Of a stretch of DNA of 64,000 nt, positions 22,611-32,345 are shown one piece after another. Made by a program: the position numbers and the translations under genes. The notes below the pieces were generated by a model. That model was given only the letters and a program-made list of their open reading frames with translations, was not told the origin of the DNA and made no database searches. Numbering within the stretch: position 1 is the first letter of the stretch; each line of letters begins with the position of its first letter. Origin of the DNA: Yponomeuta sedellus (lineage: Eukaryota; Arthropoda; Insecta; Lepidoptera; Yponomeutidae); NCBI GenBank assembly GCA_934045075.1, contig OW203745.1, positions 13,302,184 to 13,366,183 on the forward strand, read 5' to 3'.

Positions 22611-22974
22611 GAAGCGCTCGTGGCCTAGGTGAACCGAGTAATTGGAATCAATCACTTGGTTAAGCAACAACAGGTGCGGTCAGGTACAGGATGGGTGAGC
22701 GTCCCGTGACTACCGCTAGTGGCATTTTCCCGAGCGCTTCCGTGCTTCGCAAGGCACGTTAAGCCGTTGGTGCCGGCTGTCATATAATGGCAGTCGTTAA
22801 GTCCTGTCAGAGGCCTTATGGGCCGCTTGATAACTTCTGACAGTAAGGCCCGCCACTGTCTTACAACCCTCCACCAACCCGGACTTGGCCCCCGTGGTGG
22901 AGTATGGCCTAACCTTCCTGCGATGCAGGAAGAGACCCGTGCCCCAGTAGTGGGGACATAAAAGGGTTGATAAC
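22611..22974 (+). mobile_element. SINE family B, reference full-length copy (5S-like head)
   Basis: About 364 bp. Order: tRNA A-box-like TGGCCTAGGTGAA; 5S-like region TTAAGCAACAACAGG.GCGGTCAGG then GGATGGGTGAGCG; CCGTGCTTCGCAAGGCACG block; GGCAGTCGTTAAG block; TGGAGTATGGCC; CCCCAGTAGTGGGG hairpin; tail GGGTTGATAAC. The 5S comparison is to the metazoan 5S segment AAGTCAAGCAACGTCGGGCG...GATGGGTGACCG recalled from general knowledge. It would be transcribed by Pol III from this internal promoter and needs a LINE RT in trans. Confidence 0.88.
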
Positions 22975-23158
22975 GAAAAAAAGTTTATTAGTATTTCCAC
23001 AGTATAGGTGCGCTTGAATAGAGTGGCTGTTTTACACTGACTTAAGTTCTACAAGATTGATGTCAGCAAATATGCTGCGCGGCACATTTGCTAGATTGAC
23101 ATCGTACAACGTGTAAGGACAGACAAGTCCATACCTGATATTGTAAAACATAAAATAT

Positions 23159-23417
23159 CATGTGGGTACAGTGATATCGTTCCGATGTTAAACCTAACTG
23201 CAAAGTAGGTAGTCGGGGCTGTAAGTAATACAATTTGCTTAAGTCAGATGTCGCTGCCTGTACGTAATACAGAGAATATTGTAAAGAGGTTCGAAATTTC
23301 ACTGATGCCGTGAGTCGCCCATTGGCTGAATTGGTAGAGCGCTGGTACGGATAGCCAGAGGTTGCGGGTTCGAATCCCGGCGTGGGTGAAATTTTTAGCC
23401 TCTAAATAGGTTTTTAA
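23159..23417 (+). mobile_element. SINE family A, reference full-length monomer with TSD
   Basis: A 259-bp element. Leader CATGTGGGTACAGTGATATC, GTAGTCGGGGCTGTAAGTAA, TGTACGTAATACAGAGAAT; tRNA-like head GCCCATTGGCTGAATTGG (box A) to GGTTCGAATCC (box B); body TTTTTAGCCTCTAAATAGG. Flanks ATAAAATAT (23150-23158, 23418-23426). In better copies (15415) the head folds as a cloverleaf with acceptor GCCCAT/ATGGGT and anticodon stem CTGGC/GCCAG. It most resembles tRNA-Ile in GCCCATTAGCTCAGTTGG and AGGTCGCGGGTTCGA. The 150-bp leader upstream of box A is unusual for a SINE. Confidence 0.9.
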
Positions 23418-23469
23418 ATAAAATATTTCTTTCTAAATATTTCTGTGCCCGTGTTTTGTTCTTTACATG

Positions 23470-23607
23470 TAGCGAGTGTGTGGTATTGCTACTAAAACTC
23501 CACAAATGAACATAGCTTAGAAGCAATGTCATTGTTAAATGCCGGGATGCGAACCCACGACCTTACGTGTGAGGCTGGCGTTCTACCGCTGCGCCACCAT
23601 TGCTTCT
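23470..23607 (-). mobile_element. SINE family H, 5' part
   Basis: On the minus strand: AATGGTGGCGCAGCGGTAGA (A box region), GGTTCGCATCCCGGCATTT (box B), then the AATGACATTG..CTAAGCTATGTTCATTTG spacer. The 3' half is missing. Confidence 0.75.
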
Positions 23608-23736
23608 CAGCTAATCACAGTAGCTTTACTGATTGGCAGTGTGCGAGGAACCGGGACTAAACCACTTTAATTCTATAGTTAATTCCATTCAGCCATTGGA
23701 AAGATTATAATTACATTAGCTAAGTGGAAAGATTAT

Positions 23737-23947
23737 AATTATATTACTTTTAATGCACTAACCCGTGCTAAGGACAATTTTAAAAACTGTACGTAATACA
23801 GAGAATATTGTAAACAGGTTCGAAATTTCACTGATGCCGGTGAGTTGCCCATTAGCTCATTTGGAAAGAGCGCTGGCACGGATAGCCAGAGTTCGCGGGT
23901 TCGAATCCCGTCATGGGTGGAATTTTTAGCCTCTAAATAGGTTTTTC
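23737..23947. mobile_element. SINE family A with inverted 3' tip, flanked by 10-bp repeat
   Basis: A minus-strand 3' tip (TTTTAATGCACTAACCCGTG..TTTTAAAAA) is fused at about 23787 to a plus-strand unit from TGTACGTAATACAGAGAAT to AATAGGTTTTTC. GAAAGATTAT stands at 23727-23736 and 23948-23957. The left copy also recurs once more just upstream, so the duplication is probable rather than certain. Confidence 0.8.
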
Positions 23948-23974
23948 GAAAGATTATGTTTAAATTATACAAAG

Positions 23975-24043
23975 GTAAGTTTAGTTTTACTCTGTTAATT
24001 AAGGACTTTGAAAAGACTAAGTATGAAGTTTTTTTGTCCATTT
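23975..24043 (+). mobile_element. LINE D 3' UTR fragment fused to SINE E
   Basis: TTAATTAAGGACTTTGAAAA and GAAGTTTTTTTGTCCATTT match the LINE D 3' UTR and stop exactly where SINE E begins. Either SINE E inserted here or the pair arose by a template jump. Confidence 0.7.
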
Positions 24044-24045
24044 CC

Positions 24046-24295
24046 GAGACCGAGACGACCTCTGTGGCGAAGCCGTAGCGCGTCTGCCTACCATGCAAGA
24101 GGACCCGGGTTCGAACCCCGGCTGGGGAAAAAAAGCCCGGGTCTTGGATGTTTAGATGTTTGTGATGTCGTTGTTTCTGGTTCCCACGACACAGGGTATC
24201 CTAGTGTGGGGCCAGAAGCAATGTATGTGCTTGCATGTAAATATTATATTATATCTTATTAAGGCGCAGATTCTGTGCTCCTTTGATTAAAACCT
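24046..24295 (+). mobile_element. SINE family E (tRNA-derived) with LINE D-like tail
   Basis: Head GACCTCTGTGGCGAAGCCG (A box), GGGTTCGAACCCCGGCTGG (B box), body GGGTCTTGGATGTTTAGATG and CACGACACAGGGTATCCTAG. The end GCAGATTCTGTGCTCCTTTG..ATTAAAACC strongly resembles the LINE D 3' end GCAGTTTCTGTGCTACTTTG..ATAAAACC, so LINE D is the likely helper. Confidence 0.82.
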
Positions 24296-24314
24296 TTTTA
24301 ATTTCATTTGAAAA

Positions 24315-24412
24315 CATAGACGGACAGAAAACACATTGATACATGCCGAGAATCGGACCCACGACCTCTCGATTAAGAAACCGCTGGTCTACTGCTCCGC
24401 TGCGACCGCTTT
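24315..24412 (-). mobile_element. SINE family H, tRNA-like head only
   Basis: On the minus strand: AGCGGTCGCAGCGGAGCAGT, AGAGGTCGTGGGTCCGATTC and CGGCATGTATCAATGTG. 3' truncated or internally broken. Confidence 0.6.
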
Positions 24413-24576
24413 CAGGGGAAGAAAACTGACAAAAGGTCCAAGTAGGTCCCCTTGCGTCCCCTTTTCAAAAATAATAATTTTATGGTTATATATTAAACGG
24501 GTTCAATCGCGATTATTACCTAGTATTTCTTAATGATTTAACGGGTCTCGTTTATATTGTCCTTAACACCATATCA

Positions 24577-24783
24577 GGGGTTGGCTGTCATCTAATGGCA
24601 GTCGTTAAGCCATGAAAGAGGCCTTACTGGCGGCTTGATAACTTCTGACGGTAAGGCCCGCTACTATCTTATAATCCTCCACCAACCCGGACTTGGCCCC
24701 CGTGGTGGAGTATGGCCTTACCTTCCTGCGATGCAGAAAGAGACCCGTGCCCCAGAGTGGGGACATACAAAGGGTTGATATCA
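24577..24783 (+). mobile_element. SINE family B, 3' half
   Basis: From GGTTGGCTGTCATCTAATGG to AAAGGGTTGATATCATG. The hairpin is reduced to CCCCAGAGTGGGG by a one-base loop loss. Confidence 0.88.
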
Positions 24784-24831
24784 TGTACGAGCATCCCGAA
24801 TCATTAATGCTACAATAATTATAGTTGTAAA

Positions 24832-25012
24832 GTGGTAGAATTAGATACATAAATACTCGTAGATAGGTTATTGTACATAAAAAAGGACATTACACAGACA
24901 TTTCTTTACCTAAAAGCACAGACGGCGGCCTTATCACTAAAAGTGATCTCTTAAGTGATCTCTCCAGACAACCTTTAGATGGACTGGAGTAATACATTGG
25001 AGAAGGAAGTAG
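24832..25012 (-). mobile_element. SINE/LINE tail family J
   Basis: On the plus strand: TTATTGTACATAAAAAAGGA, GGCGGCCTTATCACTAAAAG, TCCAGACAACCTTTAGATGG and GAGAAGGAAGTAG. The same order occurs at 44928, where a (GATA)n tract precedes it. Orientation is inferred from the simple-repeat tail. Confidence 0.7.
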
Positions 25013-25017
25013 ATACA

Positions 25018-25097
25018 TACATACATAACCTCACGCCTGTATCCCATAGGGGTAGGCAGAGACCAAAAAATGCTACTTGCCACGATCCTGACAGATC
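25018..25097 (-). mobile_element. LINE C-terminal end fragment (WFGHVER type)
   Basis: CATAACCTCACGCCTGTATC...GGTAGGCAGAGACC matches the 3' terminus of the LINE copies at 27353 and 63433. Only the last part is present. Confidence 0.75.
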
Positions 25098-25313
25098 ACA
25101 GATCACAAGGAAGTAGATGTACAAACAAATCCAATTATTTCAGATATGTGAACTATACATGCTTAATTACTGTACGAGCTAGCAAGGTACATCACCGTAT
25201 CGCTGACATAGCCCTAAGCAATGCTCAGTTCACGCGGCGAGTACATTGTAAATGTGTCGGCTCGAGTCACTCATCAGTAGACTTCACTAACGTGGTACCA
25301 CAAATCTACGTCA

Positions 25314-25523
25314 TTATATTCTTTTTAATGCACTAACCCGTGCTAAGGACAATTTTAAAAACCTGTTTAGAGGCTAAAAATTCCACCCATGCCGGGATTC
25401 GAACCGCGACCTCTGGCTATCCGTGCCAGCGCTCTTCCAACCAGCATCAGTGAAATTTCGAACCTCTTTACAATATTTTCTGTATTACGGTGGATTTTTT
25501 AGCCTATAAATATATTTTTAAAA
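25314..25523. mobile_element. SINE family A with inverted ends
   Basis: A minus-strand unit (tail TTTTTAATGCACTAACCCGT, head with box B damaged to GGTTCGAATC) is followed from about 25492 by a plus-strand tip (GTGGATTTTTTAGCCTATAA). No clear target duplication. Confidence 0.78.
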
Positions 25524-25645
25524 TACACGACATCCAAGCTGAGTCATTTTTTCATCACCGTCTATCATCTCTACTGTGCCGGAGAGCGGCAGTCGCACGC
25601 GCTTTCCACTCAGCCCGTACAATAATCGGTAAGAGTTTGCAATGG

Positions 25646-25910
25646 ACCCAAAAGAGACGGCTTTGGTGGCGCAGCGGTTTGGCACGGTGACTATATATCC
25701 GAAGGTCTCGGGTTCGATTCACTGCCGGTTCTACTAGGAAACGAACTTTTCTAGTTTGTATCGGGTCGTGGATGTTAGCTCTGCGTTTATTTTATTACAT
25801 CTATCTTCAAGTTAGCACCTGTAACATAAGTAATTTAATTGTACTTAGAATGGGGCTAACGAGATATGTGTAATATGTCCTTAATTATTTATTTATTTTG
25901 ACTAAACTAA
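25646..25910 (+). mobile_element. SINE family G (tRNA-derived), near full length
   Basis: CTTTGGTGGCGCAGCGGTTT (A box), AAGGTCTCGGGTTCGATTC (B box), AACTTTTCTAGTTTGTATCG, AAGTTAGCACCTGTAACATA, GGGGCTAACGAGATATGTG, ending in ATTTATTTATTTT. About 265 bp. The same family is truncated at 14868. Confidence 0.85.
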
Positions 25911-26213
25911 GGTTCGAGATTTTTGTAGGTATGTGCTATAAGTACGTACTGGAAGATAGATAAAGATAGAGCGTAACCAGAAAAAACAAAAACCACGATT
26001 TTGTAAATATAATTAATGTTATACAATTAAAAAAAACAAGTTTTAATGGGTTGTGATTTCATTGGCGCTCGTTAGCAACCCCCAGCGCCTTAAAATGATT
26101 AGAGAAAAGATTGTTAGAATGTAGTTTTTTTTTTTGCTGTCTATAACTCGACACGAAGATAGCGAGCGGCGCATAACATAACAATGTACTGACATTCAAC
26201 CAACATCTTATCT

Positions 26214-26366
26214 TCTTCTTCTTCAGGCTATATTAGTCCACTGCTGGACATAGCCCTCCCCTAATGAACGCCATAGCGCCTTGTCTTCAGCTTGCCGCAT
26301 CCAGCATCTGACGGCAGTTTTTCGCAGATCGCCATCCCACCTGGTCGGAGAGCGTCCTACACTACA
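26214..26366 (-). mobile_element. LINE 3' end (GRPPTRW type)
   Basis: Minus-strand counterpart of 10958: tail CAGGCTATATTAGTCCACTG.. then the coding segment for the DDDLRKTA..CWMRQAEDKALWR region, cut before GRPPTRW is complete. A CTTCTTCTT run marks the 3' tip. Confidence 0.75.
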
Positions 26367-26668
26367 TATTCAAGCAACATTTTCTTCGTAAATTCTTTAC
26401 ATAGAAATACAATTTCGATTTCTGCTTTCCATACCTGATACTCTATATTTTTGTAGTCAGCATGAATGATTTGATACCGTACAAATGTAACGTTTTATTT
26501 CCTTCATTGAAAATACACGCGAATTCCATTTTGCGATGTCGACTAAATTCAGCCTTTGTATTTGTAAGACAGTATTCGAAGGATTCCTATTGTAACAAAA
26601 ACTGTAATAAAAATAACTAGTAAACCTACTGCTCATGTGACATAGCAGAAGGTTTATTGCAAGGCATA

Positions 26669-26772
26669 ATGTCCCCTAATGAGCGCCATAGCGCCCTGCC
26701 TCCAGGGCGCTATGGCGCTCTTTAGAAGAGGGCTCTGTCCAGCAGTGGACTAATATAGCCTGAAGAAGAAGA
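26669..26772 (+). mobile_element. Family C/LINE tail with a perfect 18-bp fold-back
   Basis: GAGCGCCATAGCGCCCTG (26681-26698), a 4-base loop and the exact complement (26703-26720), then the ordinary tail CTGTCCAGCAGTGGACTAAT..AGCCTGAAGAAG. The left arm is an inverted duplicate of the tail's own GGCGCTATGGCGCTC. Confidence 0.82.
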
Positions 26773-26877
26773 AAAAAAGATGTTGAAAGTCAGTGCAATG
26801 TTATGTTATGCGAGAGAGTATGACCTCTAAGGGAGAGAGAGAGAGTAGTACGACCGCTAAGGTTTGCTGAAAGAAAT

Positions 26878-27312
26878 CTTTTTTTTTTTTTTGTTTATGC
26901 TGACATGCAATCGGTCGTCAGACCATAAGCAGTCCATATGAGTGAGGGTCTTTGGCGTGATAGGCTTGCCCTTCCAGAGTTGGGTAGCCTTTGTTTATTA
27001 TACTTCACAGGTTGTCCCACATGTGTTGTCGTTTCAGACGTCTTGTTTGGAGTTGTTCATTAAGGGGGACTGCAAGCTTATTTTGGTGATTCATTATAAC
27101 TTCTTTGTATTTTTTGGTTATGTTTTTTACCTCCTCATGTACAGTGGGAATATTAAGGTAATTGTGGACTTCTGCCATTCTTGTGAACCATGGCGCATTT
27201 GCTATGGATTTTAGGACACCATTTTGGAATCGCTGGAGAATTTCGATGTTGGATATTGCAGCTGATCCCCACAACTGTATTCCGTAGGTCCAAACTGGTT
27301 TTAATATTAAAA
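26878..27312 (-). pseudogene. Jockey-like LINE, ORF2 C-terminus and 3' end
   Basis: Minus-strand frame reading KPVWTYGIQLWGSAAISNIE, then ILQRFQNGVLKSIANAPWF and LNIPTVHEEV, ending at a stop near 27003. LWG.....I..LQ..Q...LR.I..APW....LN(I/V)P is the C-terminal signature of jockey-clade LINEs. About 115 bp of 3' UTR and a poly(A) (T-run at 26879-26892 on the plus strand) close the element. It is 5' truncated; RT and endonuclease are absent. Confidence 0.85.
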
Positions 27313-27352
27313 AGAAATCTCAGAAATCTGAAAGAAATCTCACATACATAGA

Positions 27353-27668
27353 TACATAACCTCACGCCTGTATTCCAGAGGGGTAGGCAGAGACCACTTG
27401 CCTCGATCCTGACAGATCACCTTCGCTTCATCAACGTTCATAAGTCGTTGCATGCACGCACGCCGGTTCCGGGTACTTTTTATCTTTCCCTTTGCTAATA
27501 CATCCCCTATTTGGTCGATACAAGACTGTCTGGGACGTCCCTTACCAGCCCTTCCACTCACATTTGCAATATATATTTGTGTCGTCAATCTTTCTTCCTT
27601 AATCCTCTCCACATGTCCAAACCAATGCAGCATTACTTTCTCAATTCTAGTCACTACATCCTCAAAAA
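27353..27668 (-). pseudogene. LINE ORF2 C-terminus (WFGHVER type)
   Basis: A minus-strand frame of about 100 residues: TRIEKVMLHWFGHVERIKEE, QIYIANVSGRAGKGRPRQSC, QIGDVLAKGKIKSTRNRRAC and EAKVICQDRGKW. It is open almost throughout, then shifts near the end, where relatives read VVSAYPSGIQA. This is the end of a LINE reverse-transcriptase protein downstream of the RT domain. Other copies: 3857, 49196, 60735, 63433. Clade not certain. Confidence 0.8.
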
Positions 27669-28270
27669 AAAAATCTTCAAGAAGAACTCTCCTTCAGAGA
27701 TAAGCTCGTTTTTGTGCATGTCATTTCTTCTATAATATATTGTTAAAAGTTTCCTGTGCAATAAAGTACAATAAAACGTTAAACCTTAATTAGATAATTA
27801 TATCTAGATTTACTAAGAAAATTATGGAGAAGATGGTTGCCACGATTAGTTTCGTTTATCAAATTTACATCAATAGCCATTTCGCTTGCTCCGTCTGACC
27901 CTATCTCTCCCACATAAATCACTTGAATGCATGCAAAACGGTTTTATCCGCAGCCCGCAGACTTTTCTACTGAACTCCTAATTGCAATGCAAATGTGCTG
28001 AGAACCGAGGTCACCAGTACTTTAATATCTAGAAAGAATCCGAGCTTATACGCACGTGATTGCTGTAGCTTAGTCAACCCATAAATATCCAATAATTACG
28101 ATGTCTTATTGTAGACATCAGGGTCCAGATAAGAAGTTGCAGTCCGAACTAATCCGGCTCCCGAGTCCAACTGCTCAGTTATAATTTATTTTTATTTTAT
28201 TAGGGTAAACAAACAATTGTACAATGAGTGGTAACAGCAACTTTAGTGACATTGAAGTATTATAAGTAAT
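27669..28270. other. No recognisable feature
   Basis: AT-rich sequence; nothing recognised. Confidence 0.45.
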
Positions 28271-28276
28271 TGTACA

Positions 28277-28490
28277 ACCAGCATCGTCGTCAGGCAATAC
28301 TAGTCCACTCTTGGACATAGAGCTCCCCTAAAGAGCGCCACGTTGTGCTATCATAGGGGGTAATGCCCATAATCCCTACGGTGGGCATGCGGGTTGGGGA
28401 TCGCAGTTCGTTGGAATTATACTGCAGGGGGCGCTGCTGCCCAACCCCCGGTCTGCTGTGTGGTGTCGGCCTAGAGAATAGCACCAACCA
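28277..28490 (-). mobile_element. SINE-like family C, near full length, internal deletion
   Basis: CAGGCAATACTAGTCCACTC.. tail, GGGCATGCGGGTTGGGGATC, ACTGCAGGGGGCGCTGCTGC and the 5' end GGTGTCGGCCTAGAGAATAG. The GTCGTAAAAGGCGAC block is deleted. Confidence 0.8.
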
Positions 28491-28827
28491 GCATCGCTTA
28501 CCACGAATTAGAGAAAAAGAGAAAGCTTACTTCTGAATTAGGCAATACAACTAACCAGATTAAATATCTTATTAATTTAAACAATGTATACTAATAGGGC
28601 ATTTAAGTTTAACTTGAAATGCACTAAAAGTACACTTGAACTTTTTACTATTTAGAAGGGCATGTGTTCTTCCTCATATCGAGACCCTTAATATAAAGGC
28701 CCGACACCCATCAAAGACGGCTGAAGTAAGGATAACATGTCCATATGGGGGTTCTTGGATCCCGTCAGCGATAATTTGAACTGTCCCTGCAGTGGGACGG
28801 TTATAGCTAAATAGCAAATAGTCAATT

Positions 28828-29222
28828 TTAAAAACCTTTAGAGGCTAAAATTTCCACTCATGCCGGGATTTGAACCCCTGCTAAGGACAATTTTAAAAAC
28901 CTATTTAGGGGCTAAAAATTCCACCCATGCCGGGATTGGAACCCGCGACCTCTGGCTATTCGTGCCAGTAGGTACTCTTTCCAACTGAGTTAATGGGCGA
29001 CTCAGAGAGCCAGATGTCGCTGCCTGTACGTAATACAGAGAATATTGTAGAGGTTCGAAACACTGATGCCGGTGAGTCCCCCATTAGCTCATTTGGAAAG
29101 AGCACTGGCACGGATAGCCAGAGGTCGGGGGTTCGAATCCCGGCATGGGTGGAATTTTTTGCCTCTAAATAGGTTTTTAAAATTGTCCTTAGCACGGGTT
29201 GGTGCATTAAAAAGAATATAAA
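28828..29222. mobile_element. SINE family A, inverted dimer with 12-bp TSD
   Basis: Minus-strand material (including a partial extra repeat of the tail/box B region, 28828-28890 then 28876-29000) meets a plus-strand unit from about 29005 (TGTCGCTGCCTGTACGTAAT) to GGTGCATTAAAAAGAATAT. It is bounded by AAATAGTCAATT at 28816-28827 and 29223-29234. So at least three partial units arrived in one insertion. Confidence 0.92.
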
Positions 29223-29234
29223 AAATAGTCAATT

Positions 29235-29670
29235 AACGAAATATAAAAAAATAATGCTCTTGTCTATTGCAAACTCCAAAATTTCCGCCATTCAAGTTAT
29301 CTCTCTAGTACTATACTAAGGCGGACTAATCTGAAAGGAAATAATCATGACTAAACAATCATAGCTAACATCACAAAATACACACGAGTGTGCACTGGCC
29401 AATCTGGCTGAGTTTCCATTGAATAGTAAGCCATCCTGCTTATTGGACATTCTATACAATGGTCAAATTAAACGCTCGAGCGCACAGCTACAGTACTAGA
29501 TGCACCGACAGCCCTGTCAGTAATAGTAAACAGCGATAATGAGCTAAACATACACCGTGCGCAGATTGATGGCGGCAGGCGTGAGCCGCAATCACCTAGC
29601 GTCGAATGTTGCCTGGATGTGGTCCAAGCGTAAAATCGCAGTGGTGTAGCTTTTGGGGTAAGATCATAAA
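29235..29670. other. No recognisable feature
   Basis: Nothing recognised. Confidence 0.4.
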
Positions 29671-29880
29671 CTAAGATAAAACTGTAGACTTTTAGTCCGG
29701 ATCTACTTACGGGTGTTGTTATATCGGAAGAGTAGTGTGAGACGAGCAACCGACGACGCGAGCTCCGTCTCTGCTCGCCATGATTAAGCTCTGCGAATCG
29801 GAGCGAAACCTGGTCGGACTCTTCCGATATAACAACACCCGTAAGTAGATCCGGACTAAAAGTCTACAGTTTTAGCTTAG
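29671..29880 (+). mobile_element. Inverted-repeat element M8, 62-bp arms
   Basis: Left arm 29671-29732 and right arm 29819-29880 are complementary with one mismatch (CTAAG-A/C-TAAAACTG...CGGAAGAG). The 86-bp centre is TAGTGTGAGACGAGCAACC..TGGTCGGA. Partial relatives at 18602 (centre plus right arm) and 61858 (one arm plus outer flank) show the arm-centre unit is dispersed; the perfect left arm here may be a local inverted duplication. Confidence 0.75.
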
Positions 29881-30005
29881 TAGACTAAAAGTCTACAATG
29901 TGTTGTGCTTACGAAAGTTTTAGTTCAAAAATAAGCTAAAACTCTCCGTCCTCTAGTCCTCCTTGGTGTCGATTGGGTGCTTCAGTCTCATCTGAATTTA
30001 CTATT

Positions 30006-30373
30006 GCGTGCTCGTGGCTTAGTCAACCCGAGTGATTGGAATCAATCACTTGAGTTAAGCAACTACAGGCGCGGTCAAGTGCAGGATCGGTGACCGTCCC
30101 GTTACTACCACTCGTGGCATTTTTTCCGAGCGCTTCCGTGCTTCGCAAGGCACGCTAAGCCGTTGGTGCCGGCTGTTATGTAATGGCAGTCGTTAAGCCA
30201 TGTCAGAGGCCTTATGGGCGGCTTAATAACTTCTGACAGTAGTAAGGCTAGCCACTGTCTTACAATCCACCACCAACGCGGATTTGGCCCCCACGGTGGA
30301 GTATGGTCTAACCTTCTTGCGATGCAGGAAGAGACCCGTGCTCCAGTAGTGAGGACATACAAGGGTTGATATC
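30006..30373 (+). mobile_element. SINE family B, full length
   Basis: From GCGTGCTCGTGGCTTAGTC through CTTGAGTTAAGCAACTACAG, GGCGCGGTCAAG and GGATCGGTGACCG to AGGGTTGATATC. The hairpin has drifted to CTCCAGTAGTGAGG, where one central pair is lost. Confidence 0.9.
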
Positions 30374-30808
30374 AATCGTAAATTGCACTAACATTCATTT
30401 TTGAATTAGTCTTAATAATATTAGTAACTTACTAACATCTGCGAATGCAATGCATGCATGCAGGAATAAAGCGAGCCATTTTCAAATATTTTGAATATAG
30501 AGATGTATGTACTCGTAGTGACTGTTGAGTTACTCCGAGTCGGACGCAGTTTCGGAAATAAGTTCTCTGCCTCTCTCATTTTGCTTGCTTGCGTGATAAT
30601 ATTTGAAAACACGACTAGGGGTGGAAAGATATGAGTCATTTCGAATAAATTAATATCTGCCTAATTTTCGAAAACGCTTAACTTCAGTTTCTTGATTTTC
30701 GAAAACACTATTCGTGGCTGAATGATACGCTTTTACACGAGTCGCAGGCGTTTTTTTGGTTCAATGTTGTGTTTACCATATTGTTTTCACGCAAATGAAA
30801 GTGCATTC

Positions 30809-31518
30809 AATCCGCTATTTGACACGTATCAAATTTGACGCGATAAATGAATATTTCCTATAATATTTAACGTAAGAAACCGAAATATATTGATTTTGCT
30901 AAGTAAGCATGCAGGATGGCTGCAAAATTTGCAAAGTAAAAAAAATTTTTCCTCGTTTAATTTGTAACGGCGAAATCGCTATCCGCCATCTTGAAACCAT
31001 CTAAAGTATGTAAACAAACATCTGACCAGAACAGCAAGAGCCAGTGGACATTGATAATTATAACTTACATCAAAGTGATCTTCACATAAATATACCCGGT
31101 CTCTTTTGGCAAGTTTGAGCCAAGTTTTTCGTATGTTAATTTCACTGGGTACACGAATCCACAACTTCCCAGGGGTCTTTATTGACGTGTTTTTTCATTC
31201 TCAAACAATGCAATAATGATAATTGGTATATTTTGGATGTAAGTTCGATGAAATCATGGTTGCGTTGTTATTATTTCACTATGCTCAGAGATCACTTACA
31301 AAAAATTGAATGTCAAACTTTGTTTACAATTTTTTGGACTTCAAACCATAGACAAAAATGGCTGACCGCGTTTTTGGCTGTTTAGGAAAATAAAGTATCA
31401 AAGTATATTTTTGTGTTGCTTTTAGGTCCTCAAAAAATATACAAAAATATTTTTTGGTCCAATGGAAGAGTTATTTACCGTTTAAGACTTACTTGAAAAG
31501 AGAGTCAAATAGCGGATT
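30809..31518 (-). mobile_element. 710-bp element with 15-bp TIRs around a THAP relic
   Basis: AATCCGCTATTTGAC (30809-30823) and its exact complement (31504-31518) bracket the THAP fragment. The arms are too long to be common by chance, but the flanks give no obvious 8-bp duplication, so the borders are provisional. P-type elements carry THAP domains, which is why a P-like non-autonomous origin is considered. Confidence 0.5.
30990..31204 (-). pseudogene. THAP-domain fragment
   Basis: Minus-strand frame: KNTSIKTPGKLWIRVP, SEINIRKTWLKLAKRD and VYLCEDHFDVSYNY. THAP zinc fingers have C-x2-4-C, a conserved W and C-x2-H; W(I).VP...R..W and CEDHF match the second half. The first Cys pair is not in this frame. 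A pyrimidine-rich stretch ending in AG lies just before AATGAAAAAAC, so an upstream exon is possible but unseen. Downstream coding is lost. DNA-binding role in the family; here probably a transposase relic. Confidence 0.65.
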
Positions 31519-32207
31519 AGTAAACTTTTTCAAATAGCAAAGAATATTTTTCCTTCCCCTTCCACTGTCCCCATTATCGTGGGTTAACTGGAAGAAACTA
31601 CTATCTAGTATTAAGCTCTCCTTTGTACAAATTGGTTTTTAGTGCAATAAAGAATTTACATTCATTCATTAGTTTCAACACATTCGAATAATTGACATTT
31701 TCAAAAATTTTGAAAGTACTTTTCGAAAACGCCCATCTTTACTTGTATTATACCACGGGTCACATCTTTTCTGCGTCTTCGAATCCGCGTTCTCGAGCGG
31801 TAGCGGAAAAATCCGCCACCTCTCATCCCAAGGTCCCTACTCAAATTATCCGGCGCCTCAACGGCAAGTCACGACAATTCGCCGACGTGGGATTCTCCAG
31901 ATAACATACGGCGATGTGTTGTTAAGATGCTTTTTGACGCCCCGGGGATTAACTTAAACCTCTGATATTTTTATCATATATAATAGATGGTATTTAGGTC
32001 TGAGGGATTAATATTTTAATCTCCGCTTGAACGCCCACTATGATGGACTTAGTAATATACAGAGTGTAACAAAATCTTGATGTACATCTGAGAATGGAGG
32101 GGGATTGATTACATTACAGAGAAGTCAGGTGAGAAACCTTTTTTTGACAGAACTTGCGCAAGCGCACTATTGCAGGGTGTTAGCGCAGGCGTTAGTATTT
32201 TTGTGAA
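31519..32207. other. No recognised family
   Basis: Nothing recognised except GC-richer sequence at 31780-31900. Confidence 0.4.
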
Positions 32208-32345
32208 GTTTTAGTAGCTAATTGTGAAGGAAAACATCATGAGAAAACCTGAGGTGTTCACGTAGCTCAGGGCTTGTAAATACCAATCCCCCTGGACCGC
32301 GGGGTGATTAAGCTAATTAAGCCTATACTATCTCTTTGAGCCAGG
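32208..32345 (+). mobile_element. SINE family H, core and 3' part
   Basis: GTGAAGGAAAACATCATGAG..AAACCTGAGG, AGGGCTTGTAAATACCAATC and TAATTAAGCCTATACTATCT. Diverged and without a tRNA-like head. Confidence 0.7.

Noticed and set aside
22650..22725. A 5S rRNA gene
   Set aside because: Only the internal promoter region is similar; the 5' and 3' thirds of 5S are absent and the sequence runs on as a SINE.
30990..31204. Host THAP-domain gene
   Set aside because: Only the second half of the zinc finger is present, no continuation is readable, and the fragment lies between inverted ends.
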